64,000 nucleotides of DNA from Aureisphaera sp963669405. GTDB taxonomy: Bacteria > Bacteroidota > Bacteroidia > Flavobacteriales > Flavobacteriaceae. The notes beneath the pieces are model-generated. The model did not search any database. It was given only the letters and a program-made list of their open reading frames with translations, and was not told where the DNA came from. The stretch is taken from the NCBI GenBank assembly GCA_963669405.2, contig CAXXHF010000003.1, positions 62,001 to 126,000 on the forward strand. The letters are read 5' to 3'. Shown here one piece after another: positions 1 through 8,572 of this stretch (position 1 is the stretch's first letter; each line of letters opens with the position of its first letter). Position numbers and translations under genes: made by a program.

Positions 1-962
1 TCCCCTTGTACCTCCTTGTAAACCTTAAAAGGGTAGATTAAATAGTAATAACTAATAATACCCAAGGTGGTAAAAATAATACCTACAGACAGCCAGTTGG
101 GCATGATGTTGGAATACCGTGTGACAAAACCTTCTAGAAAACCTGCCGAAAATGTAAAAGGAAAGGTGCTTATAAGAATCTTAACGCCCACTTTTACCCC
201 CTTCTTAAAAGATTGCATACGGGAATAAGTTCCTGGGAATAAAATACTGGCTCCTAAAATTAACCCAGCGGCCGCCTCAATAACAATGGCAAATATTTCC
301 ATGGAGCCGTGAATCCAAATTCCTCGAACACTTTCCCACAGTACGCCCTTGTCATAAAAAAAGTATTGAAAGGATCCAAGCATAACGCAGTTTCTAAAAA
401 GAACCCATAGGGTACCAATTCCGCCAAATACACCTAGAATAAAAGCAATGAGGCCAACTCTTAAATTATTTATTGTAATTCCAATAAAGCTTCCCCAATT
501 GCTACCTCCTTTATATACAGCAACAGGATCTCCAGCTTCTATATTTTCCAAAGTCATATCTACATAGGAATCACCAAGGATGGACCGTACAAATTCTCCA
601 TCATTGGCAGCAGAAATAACTCCAATTGCCGTAAATAATGAAAAAACAACAAAAGCAATATATATGAATTTACGGTATTCATAAGCCAATAAAGGAACTT
701 CCGTCTTCCAAAACCGAACGAACCGATTACTATCTTCTCTTTTGGTTTTGTAGATGTTTTGGAAGGCTTTTGCAGATAATTGGTTTAGGTAAACCACCAC
801 CTTACTTTTGGGATAATAGGTTTGTGCGTATGATAAGTCGTTGATAATCTGGATGTATTGAGAAGCTAACTCGTCTGAGTCTTCAAAATCATCATTGAAA
901 ATTGCCTTTTCAAAGCTGAGCCATTTTTCTTTATTTTGCTTGATAAATGCAACCTCCCTCAT
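1..962 (-). CDS. SpoIIM/DUF95-family membrane protein (partial, C-terminus beyond window)
   Basis: Reading the minus strand from an ATG at 960-962 gives an open frame of about 320 codons that runs off the left edge, so the C-terminus is missing. The N-terminal third is soluble and begins MREVAFIKQNKEKWLSFEKA. Several hydrophobic segments follow, with a glycine-rich stretch (GLIAFILGVFGGIGTLW) and an IWIHGSMEIFAIVIEAAAG motif. This pattern is typical of the stage II sporulation protein M-like (DUF95) family, which in non-sporulating bacteria is a membrane protein of unknown function, often next to RDD proteins. The RDD gene starts divergently 24 bp away, which fits that linkage. Family call fairly sure; function unknown. 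Confidence 0.8.
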   Translation of the reverse strand, partial: MREVAFIKQNKEKWLSFEKAIFNDDFEDSDELASQYIQIINDLSYAQTYYPKSKVVVYLNQLSAKAFQNIYKTKREDSNRFVRFWKTEVPLLAYEYRKFIYIAFVVFSLFTAIGVISAANDGEFVRSILGDSYVDMTLENIEAGDPVAVYKGGSNWGSFIGITINNLRVGLIAFILGVFGGIGTLWVLFRNCVMLGSFQYFFYDKGVLWESVRGIWIHGSMEIFAIVIEAAAGLILGASILFPGTYSRMQSFKKGVKVGVKILISTFPFTFSAGFLEGFVTRYSNIMPNWLSVGIIFTTLGIISYYYLIYPFKVYKEVQG

Positions 963-986
963 AAGCGAGTTAAATTAAGAAAGAAT

Positions 987-1706
987 ATGCCAGAGATACA
1001 AATTAACACCACGCAAAATGTGAAAATTAATTACACAGCGGCAGGAGCAGGGGAACGTTTGTTGGCGTTTATTATAGATGGTGCCGTAAAATGGGGGTAT
1101 TTGATTGTGGTTGGATATATTTTTGGTGCTTTCGAGAGCATGGATGAATGGTCTCAAATTGCCATCAATACTATTTTAAGTTTACCTGTGGTGTTTTATA
1201 CATTGGTGTTAGAGTTGTTATTGAGTGGCCAAACATTAGGGAAGAAAGCTATGAAAATACGGGTAGTGAAAATAGATGGTTACCAAGCTAGTCTTACGGA
1301 TTATGTGGTGCGTTGGTTTTTCAGAATTGTGGATATTTACATATTTGGAATTGGGTTTTTCTTTATTGCCTTTAGTAAGCAGTCACAGCGTATTGGAGAC
1401 ATGGCAACAGGAACTTCTGTGATCTCCTTAAGGGATAAGGTAAATATAAGTCATACCATTTTAGAAAACCTAAAAGAAGGCTTTATACCTACCTATCCCA
1501 GTGTTATTAAACTTTCTGATAACGATGCACGGATTATTAAAGAAACTTTTACCAATGCAAGGGCATCAAAGGATTATCCTACATTGATTAAACTTAGGGA
1601 TAAAATTATGGAAGTAGCGGAAATCAAGGAACGTAAACACAATAGCGATATTGAGTTTATCGATACTATTTTAAAAGATTATAATTACTATACCCAAGCG
1701 ATGTGA
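987..1706 (+). CDS. RDD family membrane protein
   Basis: A 239-residue protein starting at MPEIQINTTQNVKINYTAAG. An in-frame ATG at 936 would add 17 residues but would overlap the divergent SpoIIM-like start, so 987 is preferred. The RDD domain occupies roughly residues 15-150: an early ERLLAFIIDG segment with its Arg and Asp, a GQTLGKKAMKIRVV motif between membrane segments, and a later DMATGTSVI motif. The C-terminal 90 residues are soluble and helical. RDD proteins are multi-pass inner-membrane proteins, probably transporters in some cases; the substrate here is unknown. Its stop overlaps the start of the next gene by four bases, so the two are probably cotranscribed. Confidence 0.85.
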   Translation: MPEIQINTTQNVKINYTAAGAGERLLAFIIDGAVKWGYLIVVGYIFGAFESMDEWSQIAINTILSLPVVFYTLVLELLLSGQTLGKKAMKIRVVKIDGYQASLTDYVVRWFFRIVDIYIFGIGFFFIAFSKQSQRIGDMATGTSVISLRDKVNISHTILENLKEGFIPTYPSVIKLSDNDARIIKETFTNARASKDYPTLIKLRDKIMEVAEIKERKHNSDIEFIDTILKDYNYYTQAM

Positions 1707-2311
1707 GCCTTTTTCTTATTATAGACATATTGGGAACCATTGCTTTTTCTGTTTCGGGAGCATTAACTGCCATGAAGAAGCGATTGGACTTATTCGGAAT
1801 ATTCATTATTGCGTTTGTAACTGCCCTGGGAGGCGGTACCTTGCGTGATATCCTCATTGATATGCCGGTAACGTGGATGCGGGATTTAACCTTTGTCTAT
1901 GTTATTGTAGGAGCTACCATTGTGGCCATTCTCTTTAGAAAAAAACTGAATTATGTTCGTAGGTCTTTATTTCTATTTGACACGATAGGTATTGCACTTT
2001 ATACGGTTGTTGGGGTAGAAAAGGGGATTGAAGCCAATTTTCCACCTTTGGTATGTATCGCTTTAGGTACCATGTCAGCCTGTTTTGGTGGGGTCATTCG
2101 TGATATTTTATGTAATGAAATTCCTATTATCTTCAGAAAAGAAATTTATGCAACGGCTTGTATTCTAGGAGGAACTGTATATTTTTTACTGCTAGAAACC
2201 CCTTTGTCTCAAGATGTTATTGTGCTTCTTTCAGGATCTATTGTAATTGTGATTCGCATTTTGGCAGTGCTATTCAATCTTTCGTTACCTAACATGTATA
2301 AAAAGGATTAA
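1703..2311 (+). CDS. TRIC/UPF0126-family cation channel-like membrane protein
   Basis: A 202-residue integral membrane protein starting at a GTG that overlaps the TGA of the RDD gene, which suggests translational coupling. Two homologous halves each carry a glycine-rich signature followed by Arg-Asp: ALGGGTLRDIL near residue 50 and CFGGVIRDIL near residue 135. This is the hallmark of the UPF0126 (YicG/YadS) family, whose members resemble trimeric intracellular cation channels. About seven hydrophobic segments are visible. It is the last gene before a hairpin terminator. Family assignment is confident; ion selectivity cannot be read from the sequence. Confidence 0.85.
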   Translation: MSLFLIIDILGTIAFSVSGALTAMKKRLDLFGIFIIAFVTALGGGTLRDILIDMPVTWMRDLTFVYVIVGATIVAILFRKKLNYVRRSLFLFDTIGIALYTVVGVEKGIEANFPPLVCIALGTMSACFGGVIRDILCNEIPIIFRKEIYATACILGGTVYFLLLETPLSQDVIVLLSGSIVIVIRILAVLFNLSLPNMYKKD

Positions 2312-2350
2312 AAAAAGCCGTCTAAACTTAATTAAACGGCCTTTTATTTA
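2311..2350. terminator. Intrinsic terminator, probably bidirectional
   Basis: A stem with GCCGT at 2317-2321 and ACGGC at 2336-2340, extended by TAA/TTA pairing, is flanked by an A run on the left and a T-rich run on the right. It lies between two convergent genes ending at 2311 and 2357 and can serve both. Confidence 0.7.
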
Positions 2351-2356
2351 TGTTTT

Positions 2357-3991
2357 CTATTCTTTAATGATGTGTTTCACAATGATTTCTCCATTTTCCA
2401 ATACTACTTTCAAGAAGTATACCCCAGAAGAATGGTTTGAAATATCTAAGGTTGCTTTTTTGAAAGCACTCATGTTTTCTTTACTAGAGATATTGACATT
2501 TCCTAACTGACTTCTCAATTCCCAAGAAATCATGGGTAGATCACTCTCAATGAGGAACCTTCCATGGTTAGGGTTTGGATATACATTCACTATGGACTGT
2601 GTTCCAGTTACTGTTCTGGAAGCCGTGGTTTCTTGTGCTTCCAAAGCGGTTTTGAGAAGTTCAAAGACATCGTTGTAATTATCCTTGGACTTTGTCGTAT
2701 TGTTTGAATTCAAATTTGAATAGATGCTACAGTTTGTGATGGGGCCAACATCTGCTAAAAATGCAGATCCATTTTGGGCATAGAACCCTGGGAACAATTC
2801 GATTGTTTCCTGAGCTCTAAGTAACACATCAGATCCTGGGTTTAAAGTATAGGTGCTACTTCCTTCAGCGGCTAAGATAGAAATGGGTGCATAAATATTT
2901 TCATCTTGTCCATTGGTTACAGTTCCAGATAAGCTGATAATATCTTTATTATACCAAGGTTCTCCAATATTGAAAATAGTCCCGTCATGAGCATATAGAA
3001 TAATATAAGTATGCATAACACCTACCTGCCCAGAATCCAATTCTTCCCTACAGGTTCTTACATCGAGATAGGACATATAGTTTATAGTAGGTGGATCCCA
3101 AGTATCTCCCCAATTATCTGTTCCTGTACCTGTGTAATTACAATTTATGTCTATATCAATTGCTTGATTTGCGTCAGTGTTGGGTGCTGCTGCTGTGGTA
3201 CATAGATAATCTCCATTTACTTCGCATTTCTTTTTAAAAGCGGTGCTGATGCAAAACACTCCTTGTTTTCGCGTTCTACTTACTGATTCTTGATAGCAGT
3301 TTCCCGCTTCACCATTCCAACTGCCATCACGGGCTTCATGGGTATGTAATAACCCCAAAGTATGGCCTATCTCGTGTACTGTGGTTCCAATTCGAGTTTC
3401 AATCGGATTGCCATTTATAAAAAGACTGCCATAAAATGGAACCATAAAGCTGAAGTTGAACGATTTCCATGGAAAAGTTGCGATGGCGCCAAATTCGGTT
3501 GATGCCGAAGCCCTTACCAAATGCCAGTTTAACGCTTTATCGTCGTAATAGGTCTGCTTCATTAAATCAAATTCGGCTTCATCATGGATGGTGTTGAATT
3601 GTGTAGAATTTATAGTCTCAATGGCACATTTCAGATAAAAACTGATTCCCGAACCATTGTCTTCAAAACGTTGGTTTACAATGTTGATAAGATCATACAC
3701 TTCATTTACCGGAAGGGCTTGATTTGTTCCGTTGTCATCCCTATAAAGCCATATCTTAATGGGTATTCGGAATGTATTACTCGACTTGCCCACTATTTTA
3801 CCATCACTAATTTCGGCATCGGGCATGGTTCGTTTTAAGACCTCATCTAAAACTTTATTGTTTCCAAAATGAGGCATATGCTTTGTGTCTGCATCCTCAG
3901 AAGTTACGGTGCATTCCAGTTCTTGTCCTAACAGTGTTGAAGAGAAGCCAAGACAAATTAAGAATGCACATAAATAATGTATCATCTTCAT
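2357..3991 (-). CDS. T9SS-secreted M43-type (pappalysin/cytophagalysin-like) zinc metalloprotease
   Basis: A 544-residue exported protein. The signal peptide is roughly residues 1-23, ending LLGQ. The catalytic motif HEIGHTLGLLH gives zinc ligands His206, His210 and His216, followed by a Met-turn INYMSY with Met306; these are the metzincin features of family M43. Around residues 360-430 is a beta domain containing LFPGFYAQNGSAFLADVG, and the last 80 residues form a T9SS sorting domain (VYPNPNHGRFLIES start, GVYFLKVVLENGEI near the end). It starts two bases after the stop of the upstream VGIGT-repeat gene, so the two form one transcript. The stack domain and sorting domain closely match those of the serine protease at 5722, although the catalytic domains are unrelated. 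Probably degrades extracellular protein. Confidence 0.88.
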   Translation of the reverse strand: MKMIHYLCAFLICLGFSSTLLGQELECTVTSEDADTKHMPHFGNNKVLDEVLKRTMPDAEISDGKIVGKSSNTFRIPIKIWLYRDDNGTNQALPVNEVYDLINIVNQRFEDNGSGISFYLKCAIETINSTQFNTIHDEAEFDLMKQTYYDDKALNWHLVRASASTEFGAIATFPWKSFNFSFMVPFYGSLFINGNPIETRIGTTVHEIGHTLGLLHTHEARDGSWNGEAGNCYQESVSRTRKQGVFCISTAFKKKCEVNGDYLCTTAAAPNTDANQAIDIDINCNYTGTGTDNWGDTWDPPTINYMSYLDVRTCREELDSGQVGVMHTYIILYAHDGTIFNIGEPWYNKDIISLSGTVTNGQDENIYAPISILAAEGSSTYTLNPGSDVLLRAQETIELFPGFYAQNGSAFLADVGPITNCSIYSNLNSNNTTKSKDNYNDVFELLKTALEAQETTASRTVTGTQSIVNVYPNPNHGRFLIESDLPMISWELRSQLGNVNISSKENMSAFKKATLDISNHSSGVYFLKVVLENGEIIVKHIIKE

Positions 3992-3993
3992 AA

Positions 3994-5484
3994 CTAGTCC
4001 ATTTTTTGTTCGTTAAGCTTCTTCAATTCACCTTCCAAAGAACCGATTCGTTTTTCTTGTTCTATGGTATATAGGGTTAGCTCTTCGATTTTCTGAAGTA
4101 GGAGGTTGGTCATTTCACTAAGCTCCATTCCGGCATCCTTAATTTCTTTTGCCGAAGGAATGTTGGGTAAATGGTGATTCTCTCTTGTAAAGCTTTCCAC
4201 TTCTTGTAAAGTGGGCATTTGGTATTGATCATTTAAAGTGGAATTCCCGGTATAGTATTTCTGGAAAACATAATCTGCGGGCACATCAACAATAACTTTA
4301 ACTTTTTCCGCAAGAATCCCTCCGTTTACAGTAAGCTTATCTGTTGGGGTAGAAGTACCGATACCAACATTTCCATTTTTATTGAGAACAAGCATATTGA
4401 ATACGGGCAAACTAGATACTGAACTTCCAATACCAAAGCTGAAAGTTCCGTTATTTGGGTTTAATGAGATAGCCGAAGCATAACCCGAGGTATTCAAATC
4501 TGTATTAGGTCCAGGGGCGTATCCAAATCCAATAACCTCATTCCCACCATCATGGAAAGAGATGGCATTGGCTATTTGTAATTTGTTTAGCGGAGTGTCG
4601 GTTCCAACACCCAAATTTCCATCTACAATCGTTTTCGCACCTTCTATTCTCGTTCCATCATCAAAATCTCCATTGTAATTCAATACCAATTGTGCACTTT
4701 CATAGGAAGGGTCGTAGGTAGGAACAAGGGCCCTTTTCCAATTTGTATCACCGCTGCTGTTTCGTCTCATTAATAAATCTCCGTACGTTGAAGTAAGTCT
4801 TATTGATTGATTTGATATGTTTCCGGAAACATCCAATTTGGTTTCGGGCGTATTGGTGCCTATTCCCACATTTCCATTGTTGTTAATTATCAACCTGCTT
4901 ATTTCGCTACCTGTGTCTCCATTTCCGAAGATTAAATTTCCGGTTCCTTGGTTGGCAAAGACCAAATCATTAGATCCAGGTTTGGCACGCATTACGACAT
5001 CTCCGTCGGTGGCCATCCCGGACCAGCAACCTGAACAATTGGCAATTCCCAAATCGACCCAGCGACCATTGTCACTGCTTTTTATTTTTATTGCTGGGTT
5101 TTCATCTCTAACAACTTCAAGTTTTACTGAAGGGGAAGAGGTTCCTATCCCCACACTTCCCTGAAAATAGGAAGTCCCGTTTACATGAAACCTTGCAGCT
5201 GGACTTATAGTTCCTATCCCTACATTGTAGCCTCTTAATGACATTACATTTGAAAAATTAGAACTTGGGTCTGCAATCCCAGATTTGTGTTCAAAATTTA
5301 ATGTGCCTAAACCGAAGGTTGCATTATTAGTAGAAATTCTATAAGCAGTTGTGGAAGTGTTGTTAAATTCTACATACTTGTCGTCTCCTACTTGAGAAGT
5401 CAAAGTGTCGAAAGTTTCATCTTGAGCATTGGTAATACTAAAAACTCCAATAGTTATTACTACTGAAAAGAAAAGCTTTTTCAT
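3994..5484 (-). CDS. VGIGT-repeat fibre-like exported protein with C-terminal coiled coil (copy B)
   Basis: A 496-residue protein with a signal peptide (about residues 1-20, ending TNAQ). It carries several [V/L]GxGTxxPxxxLxV repeats, for example VGIGTNTPETKLDVSGN. The last 100 residues contain a conserved segment (HHLPNIPSAKEIKDAGMELS) that leads into a coiled coil (LLLQKIEELTLYTIEQEKRI). Bacteroidota proteins of this kind are usually annotated tail-fibre-like and resemble phage tail-fibre C-termini that trimerise. I see no T9SS sorting domain. It is paralogous to the gene at 7137 and lies directly upstream of the M43 protease. It is longer than its paralogue mainly through an insert of about 50-60 residues near the middle. 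The role is unknown; a surface fibre or protease partner is inference. Confidence 0.75.
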   Translation of the reverse strand: MKKLFFSVVITIGVFSITNAQDETFDTLTSQVGDDKYVEFNNTSTTAYRISTNNATFGLGTLNFEHKSGIADPSSNFSNVMSLRGYNVGIGTISPAARFHVNGTSYFQGSVGIGTSSPSVKLEVVRDENPAIKIKSSDNGRWVDLGIANCSGCWSGMATDGDVVMRAKPGSNDLVFANQGTGNLIFGNGDTGSEISRLIINNNGNVGIGTNTPETKLDVSGNISNQSIRLTSTYGDLLMRRNSSGDTNWKRALVPTYDPSYESAQLVLNYNGDFDDGTRIEGAKTIVDGNLGVGTDTPLNKLQIANAISFHDGGNEVIGFGYAPGPNTDLNTSGYASAISLNPNNGTFSFGIGSSVSSLPVFNMLVLNKNGNVGIGTSTPTDKLTVNGGILAEKVKVIVDVPADYVFQKYYTGNSTLNDQYQMPTLQEVESFTRENHHLPNIPSAKEIKDAGMELSEMTNLLLQKIEELTLYTIEQEKRIGSLEGELKKLNEQKMD

Positions 5485-5680
5485 AATCTAAAATTTTAAG
5501 AATTAATAATGTTTTTTGAATACTGGGGAAGGATATCCTTTACTCAAATATTTAGACTTTCTAGGTTAGAAACAATAGAAACTATATAAGCGTTTGGTAT
5601 TATTTCATATTCGTCATGATTTCCCATCATATTGAAATGGAAATGGCTATTTGCTTGTGCTTGTATGATTAATTAGAATA

Positions 5681-5712
5681 AAAAAAGCGGCCCATTTGGA
5701 CCGCTTTTTAAT
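5681..5712. terminator. Intrinsic terminator downstream of serine protease gene
   Basis: AAAAGCGG at 5683-5690 pairs with CCGCTTTT at 5701-5708, with a CC/GG inner step and a short loop. On the minus strand the stem is followed by a T run, so it ends the 8426-5722 transcript and separates module A from module B. Confidence 0.75.
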
Positions 5713-5721
5713 GATTGTTAC

Positions 5722-7086
5722 TTATTCCTTAATTACCTTCTTTTGAAGGATTTCTCCATTACTAAAAACCACTTTCAAAAAATAAACTCCTACAGGCAAA
5801 AGGCTTGCGTTGAATTCAGTTTTATTAGGGCTGTGGGAAGAAAAAGTTCCGTTTGCCCGAATGTTACCGAATTGATTCGTGAGTTCCCACGACTTCATAT
5901 TTCTTTTGCTCAAAATTGCAAAATTGTCCGATACGGGATTGGGAACTATTTGTAAAACTTGATTCTTCTGTGATTGGGTTTCCCGATCGTTTTGAACAAT
6001 ATTTTGGTCTTCACCTTTTGTAGTGCTCGGACTACAACTTTCAGAATAGGCTCTAAAAGCAGAACCAGCTCTAGCATGAAAACCAGGTTTTAATTTCACT
6101 ACATTGAACGCCGTGTATTCCCCTTCACCACCACTAAAAATAGTATTGGTTGCATTCAGAATATCACTGGACTCCCGCCTGTCGAAAAACCCATCTAGCA
6201 CGTCCAAAACCACATCATGTAAAGATATACATCGTATGGAGTTACTTGGTAAATCACTGCCCAAATCACTTATGATGTCTTCTATAGGAATGGCTTTGGC
6301 GGGACCCGAAGTTTGACTGCAATGGTGCAATCCAACCACCTCATGGTCAGAATATGCTATAACTGGCGAACCAGAGGATCCTCCACTAGTTGAGGCAAAG
6401 TAACCCAGATCTGGCCCTGGTAAACCATCGCATCCTGATTCATTGAGAGAATGCACACGCACATATCCATTTGGGTTGTTGGAGTTGGTGGAACTGAACG
6501 CAATCTTTTTTCCCCACCCATTGGGATGCTGCGGAATGTATATTTGTTCATGAAGAACCGCTCCTGCCTTTCTTAATTGCAAGAAACCATAGTCCTTAGT
6601 AACATTATCTGCTATTTTTAAGAGGGTGTAATCTAAGTTATAACTGGATTTTATTACTGTTGCAGAAGTTGCAATTTGGGTTCCATTGCATGTACTTATG
6701 CCATCACATTCACCCGTATTACAGGAAGTGGCCTCGACCATAATCTCTATGGGAAGATTATTAGCTTGGCTTTGATTTGAGACACAATGCTCGTTTGTTA
6801 GGATATGTCCTTCGGCACCTATAAGCCACCCCGAGCAGTATATACCATTACCTAAGTTTATTCTAACAACTGTTCTTGCTTTATTATAAGCCTCCGGTTC
6901 GGAATTTAGTAAACAGATGGCGTCTTCCCAATCGGGCATTAGCATGTCTTGCCCCAAAATAGAACCTTTGGATGTTTCTAACCTGTCGTCTTGTTCAAAC
7001 CCTTCTTTTGCATATTGCCCCAGAATTTCTTCATTGGCCAAGAAAAAGAGAAGAAGAACGAACATGAATTGTTTTATTTTTTTCAT
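5722..7086 (-). CDS. T9SS-secreted trypsin-like (S1-type) serine protease
   Basis: A 454-residue exported protein with a signal peptide of about 24 residues. The catalytic triad is readable: His100 in LTNEHCV, Asp152 in YNLDYTLLKI and Ser238 in TSGGSSGSPV. The Cys-rich region and SSGSP motif recall lysyl-endopeptidase-like proteases, but cleavage specificity cannot be fixed. After the protease domain comes a beta domain with LKPGFHARAGSAFRAYS, then a T9SS sorting domain (IVPNPVSDNFAILSK, GVYFLKVVFSNGEI). It lies about 50 bp downstream of the VGIGT-repeat gene at 7137, mirroring the arrangement of the M43 protease and its own repeat gene. Secreted to the cell surface or medium by T9SS. Confidence 0.87.
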   Translation of the reverse strand: MKKIKQFMFVLLLFFLANEEILGQYAKEGFEQDDRLETSKGSILGQDMLMPDWEDAICLLNSEPEAYNKARTVVRINLGNGIYCSGWLIGAEGHILTNEHCVSNQSQANNLPIEIMVEATSCNTGECDGISTCNGTQIATSATVIKSSYNLDYTLLKIADNVTKDYGFLQLRKAGAVLHEQIYIPQHPNGWGKKIAFSSTNSNNPNGYVRVHSLNESGCDGLPGPDLGYFASTSGGSSGSPVIAYSDHEVVGLHHCSQTSGPAKAIPIEDIISDLGSDLPSNSIRCISLHDVVLDVLDGFFDRRESSDILNATNTIFSGGEGEYTAFNVVKLKPGFHARAGSAFRAYSESCSPSTTKGEDQNIVQNDRETQSQKNQVLQIVPNPVSDNFAILSKRNMKSWELTNQFGNIRANGTFSSHSPNKTEFNASLLPVGVYFLKVVFSNGEILQKKVIKE

Positions 7087-7136
7087 GATTTCGAAATTTT
7101 AAATGATTTCCCATGATGGGATTTTTTCAAACGTTC

Positions 7137-8426
7137 TTACTTCTTGTCCATTTGAGAAGCTTCGAGTTGCTTAATTCTTTTCTCCTGCTCTATGGTATAA
7201 AGGGTGAGTTCTTCGATTTTTTGCAATAGCAATTGGGTCATTTCACTTACATTCATCCCATTTTCTTGTAAATCTTCGGCAGAAGGGACCTCTGGAAGGT
7301 GATGGTTGGCTTTGGTGTAAGCTTCTACATCTTCTATAGATAACATTTCGTAATCATCTTTAAGAGTGGAATGTCCTGTATAGTACTTTTGAAAAACGTA
7401 ATCTGGCGGAACTTGCGCTACTACCTGTACCTCTTCAGTAAGAATTTTTCCATTTACGCTGAGCTTTGCCGTAGGTATTGGGGTGCCAATCCCTACATTT
7501 CCATTATTTAGGATTGTTATTCGAGATATCGGATTAGATGTTATTGAAGAGGAGGTGCCGAAACTTAGCTTTCCATCACCCGGGTTGAGTCTAATCTCAG
7601 CGGAAAATTTTGAAGAATCCAAATCATTATTCGTACCTGCGGCAAATCCGAATCCTATTACCTCATTACCTCCATCGTGAAATGCAAAAGCATTTCCAAT
7701 CTGAAGTCTATCTTGAGGGCTGGTGGTGCTTATCCCCAAATTATCAACAAAAGCATCTCCATTCACGTCCAATTCGGCTCCTGGGGTAGTAGTTCCTATC
7801 CCAACTTTTCCTGTGTTGTCTATTATCAATCTTTCAACTTCACTACCTGTATCTCCGTTTCCAAGTATTAGGTTTCCGGTTCCTTGGTTTGCAATTACCA
7901 GATCATTAGAGCCTGGTTTGGCGCGCATAACCACATCTCCGTCGGTCGCCATACCGGACCAGCAACCAGAACAGTTGGCGATACCTAAGTCTACCCACCG
8001 TCCATTGTTACTACTTTTTATTTTTACCGCAGGATTTTCATCTCTCACTACCTCCAAACGCACTGAGGGTGAAGAGGTGCCAATTCCTACAGCATCCTGA
8101 AAGTAGGAAATCCCATTCACATGAAATTTGGTTAATGGATATGCAGTTCCCACTCCAAAATTAAAGCCACGCATGGTCATTATAGTGCTGTAACTGGGAT
8201 CACCTATAGGCCCACTAAATCCCGAATTGTACTGAAAGTACAAGGATCCAACACCATATGAGTTATTGTCATTTATTAATCGATATCCACTAGATGTGGT
8301 ATTGTTGAATTCTACATATTTCTGATCACCCACATTGGCTGTGAGGGTATCGAATGTCTCGTCTTGGGCAAAGGAAATACTCATAATGCAAAAAGTCATT
8401 ACAATAGAGAGTGATAATTTTTTCAT
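7137..8426 (-). CDS. VGIGT-repeat fibre-like exported protein with C-terminal coiled coil (copy A)
   Basis: A 429-residue paralogue of the protein at 3994. It has a signal peptide ending SFAQ, repeats such as VGIGTTTPGAELDVNGD and VGIGTPIPTAKLSVNGK, the HHLPEVPSAEDLQENGMNVS segment and the coiled coil LLLQKIEELTLYTIEQEKRI. A block of about 90 residues in the first half is nearly identical to copy B at the protein level, while its DNA differs mostly at third codon positions. The duplication is therefore not recent and the block is under purifying selection. It is the first gene of module A, upstream of the serine protease. No sorting domain is seen, so how it reaches the surface is unclear. 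Confidence 0.75.
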   Translation of the reverse strand: MKKLSLSIVMTFCIMSISFAQDETFDTLTANVGDQKYVEFNNTTSSGYRLINDNNSYGVGSLYFQYNSGFSGPIGDPSYSTIMTMRGFNFGVGTAYPLTKFHVNGISYFQDAVGIGTSSPSVRLEVVRDENPAVKIKSSNNGRWVDLGIANCSGCWSGMATDGDVVMRAKPGSNDLVIANQGTGNLILGNGDTGSEVERLIIDNTGKVGIGTTTPGAELDVNGDAFVDNLGISTTSPQDRLQIGNAFAFHDGGNEVIGFGFAAGTNNDLDSSKFSAEIRLNPGDGKLSFGTSSSITSNPISRITILNNGNVGIGTPIPTAKLSVNGKILTEEVQVVAQVPPDYVFQKYYTGHSTLKDDYEMLSIEDVEAYTKANHHLPEVPSAEDLQENGMNVSEMTQLLLQKIEELTLYTIEQEKRIKQLEASQMDKK

Positions 8427-8572
8427 GATGTTTTATTTAAGGTTACTATTTGATTATAGTTATCCCTTAAATATTGGAATTAATTGCCTGAATGTCAATG
8501 GGTAATGTATATTCGTAGGTGTTTTTTGGATAAGCGTATTAAAATGGATAATGACTGAAAGTGAAATTTTGA

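Noticed and set aside
936..986. Earlier ATG for the RDD protein
   Set aside because: The extension overlaps the start of the divergent SpoIIM-like gene and adds 17 residues with no family support.
4817..5164. Antisense ORFs opposite the VGIGT genes (also 7723-8100)
   Set aside because: They stay open because the coding strand repeats the same codons; both lie in the same phase opposite paralogous blocks and encode Pro/Ser-rich shadow sequence.
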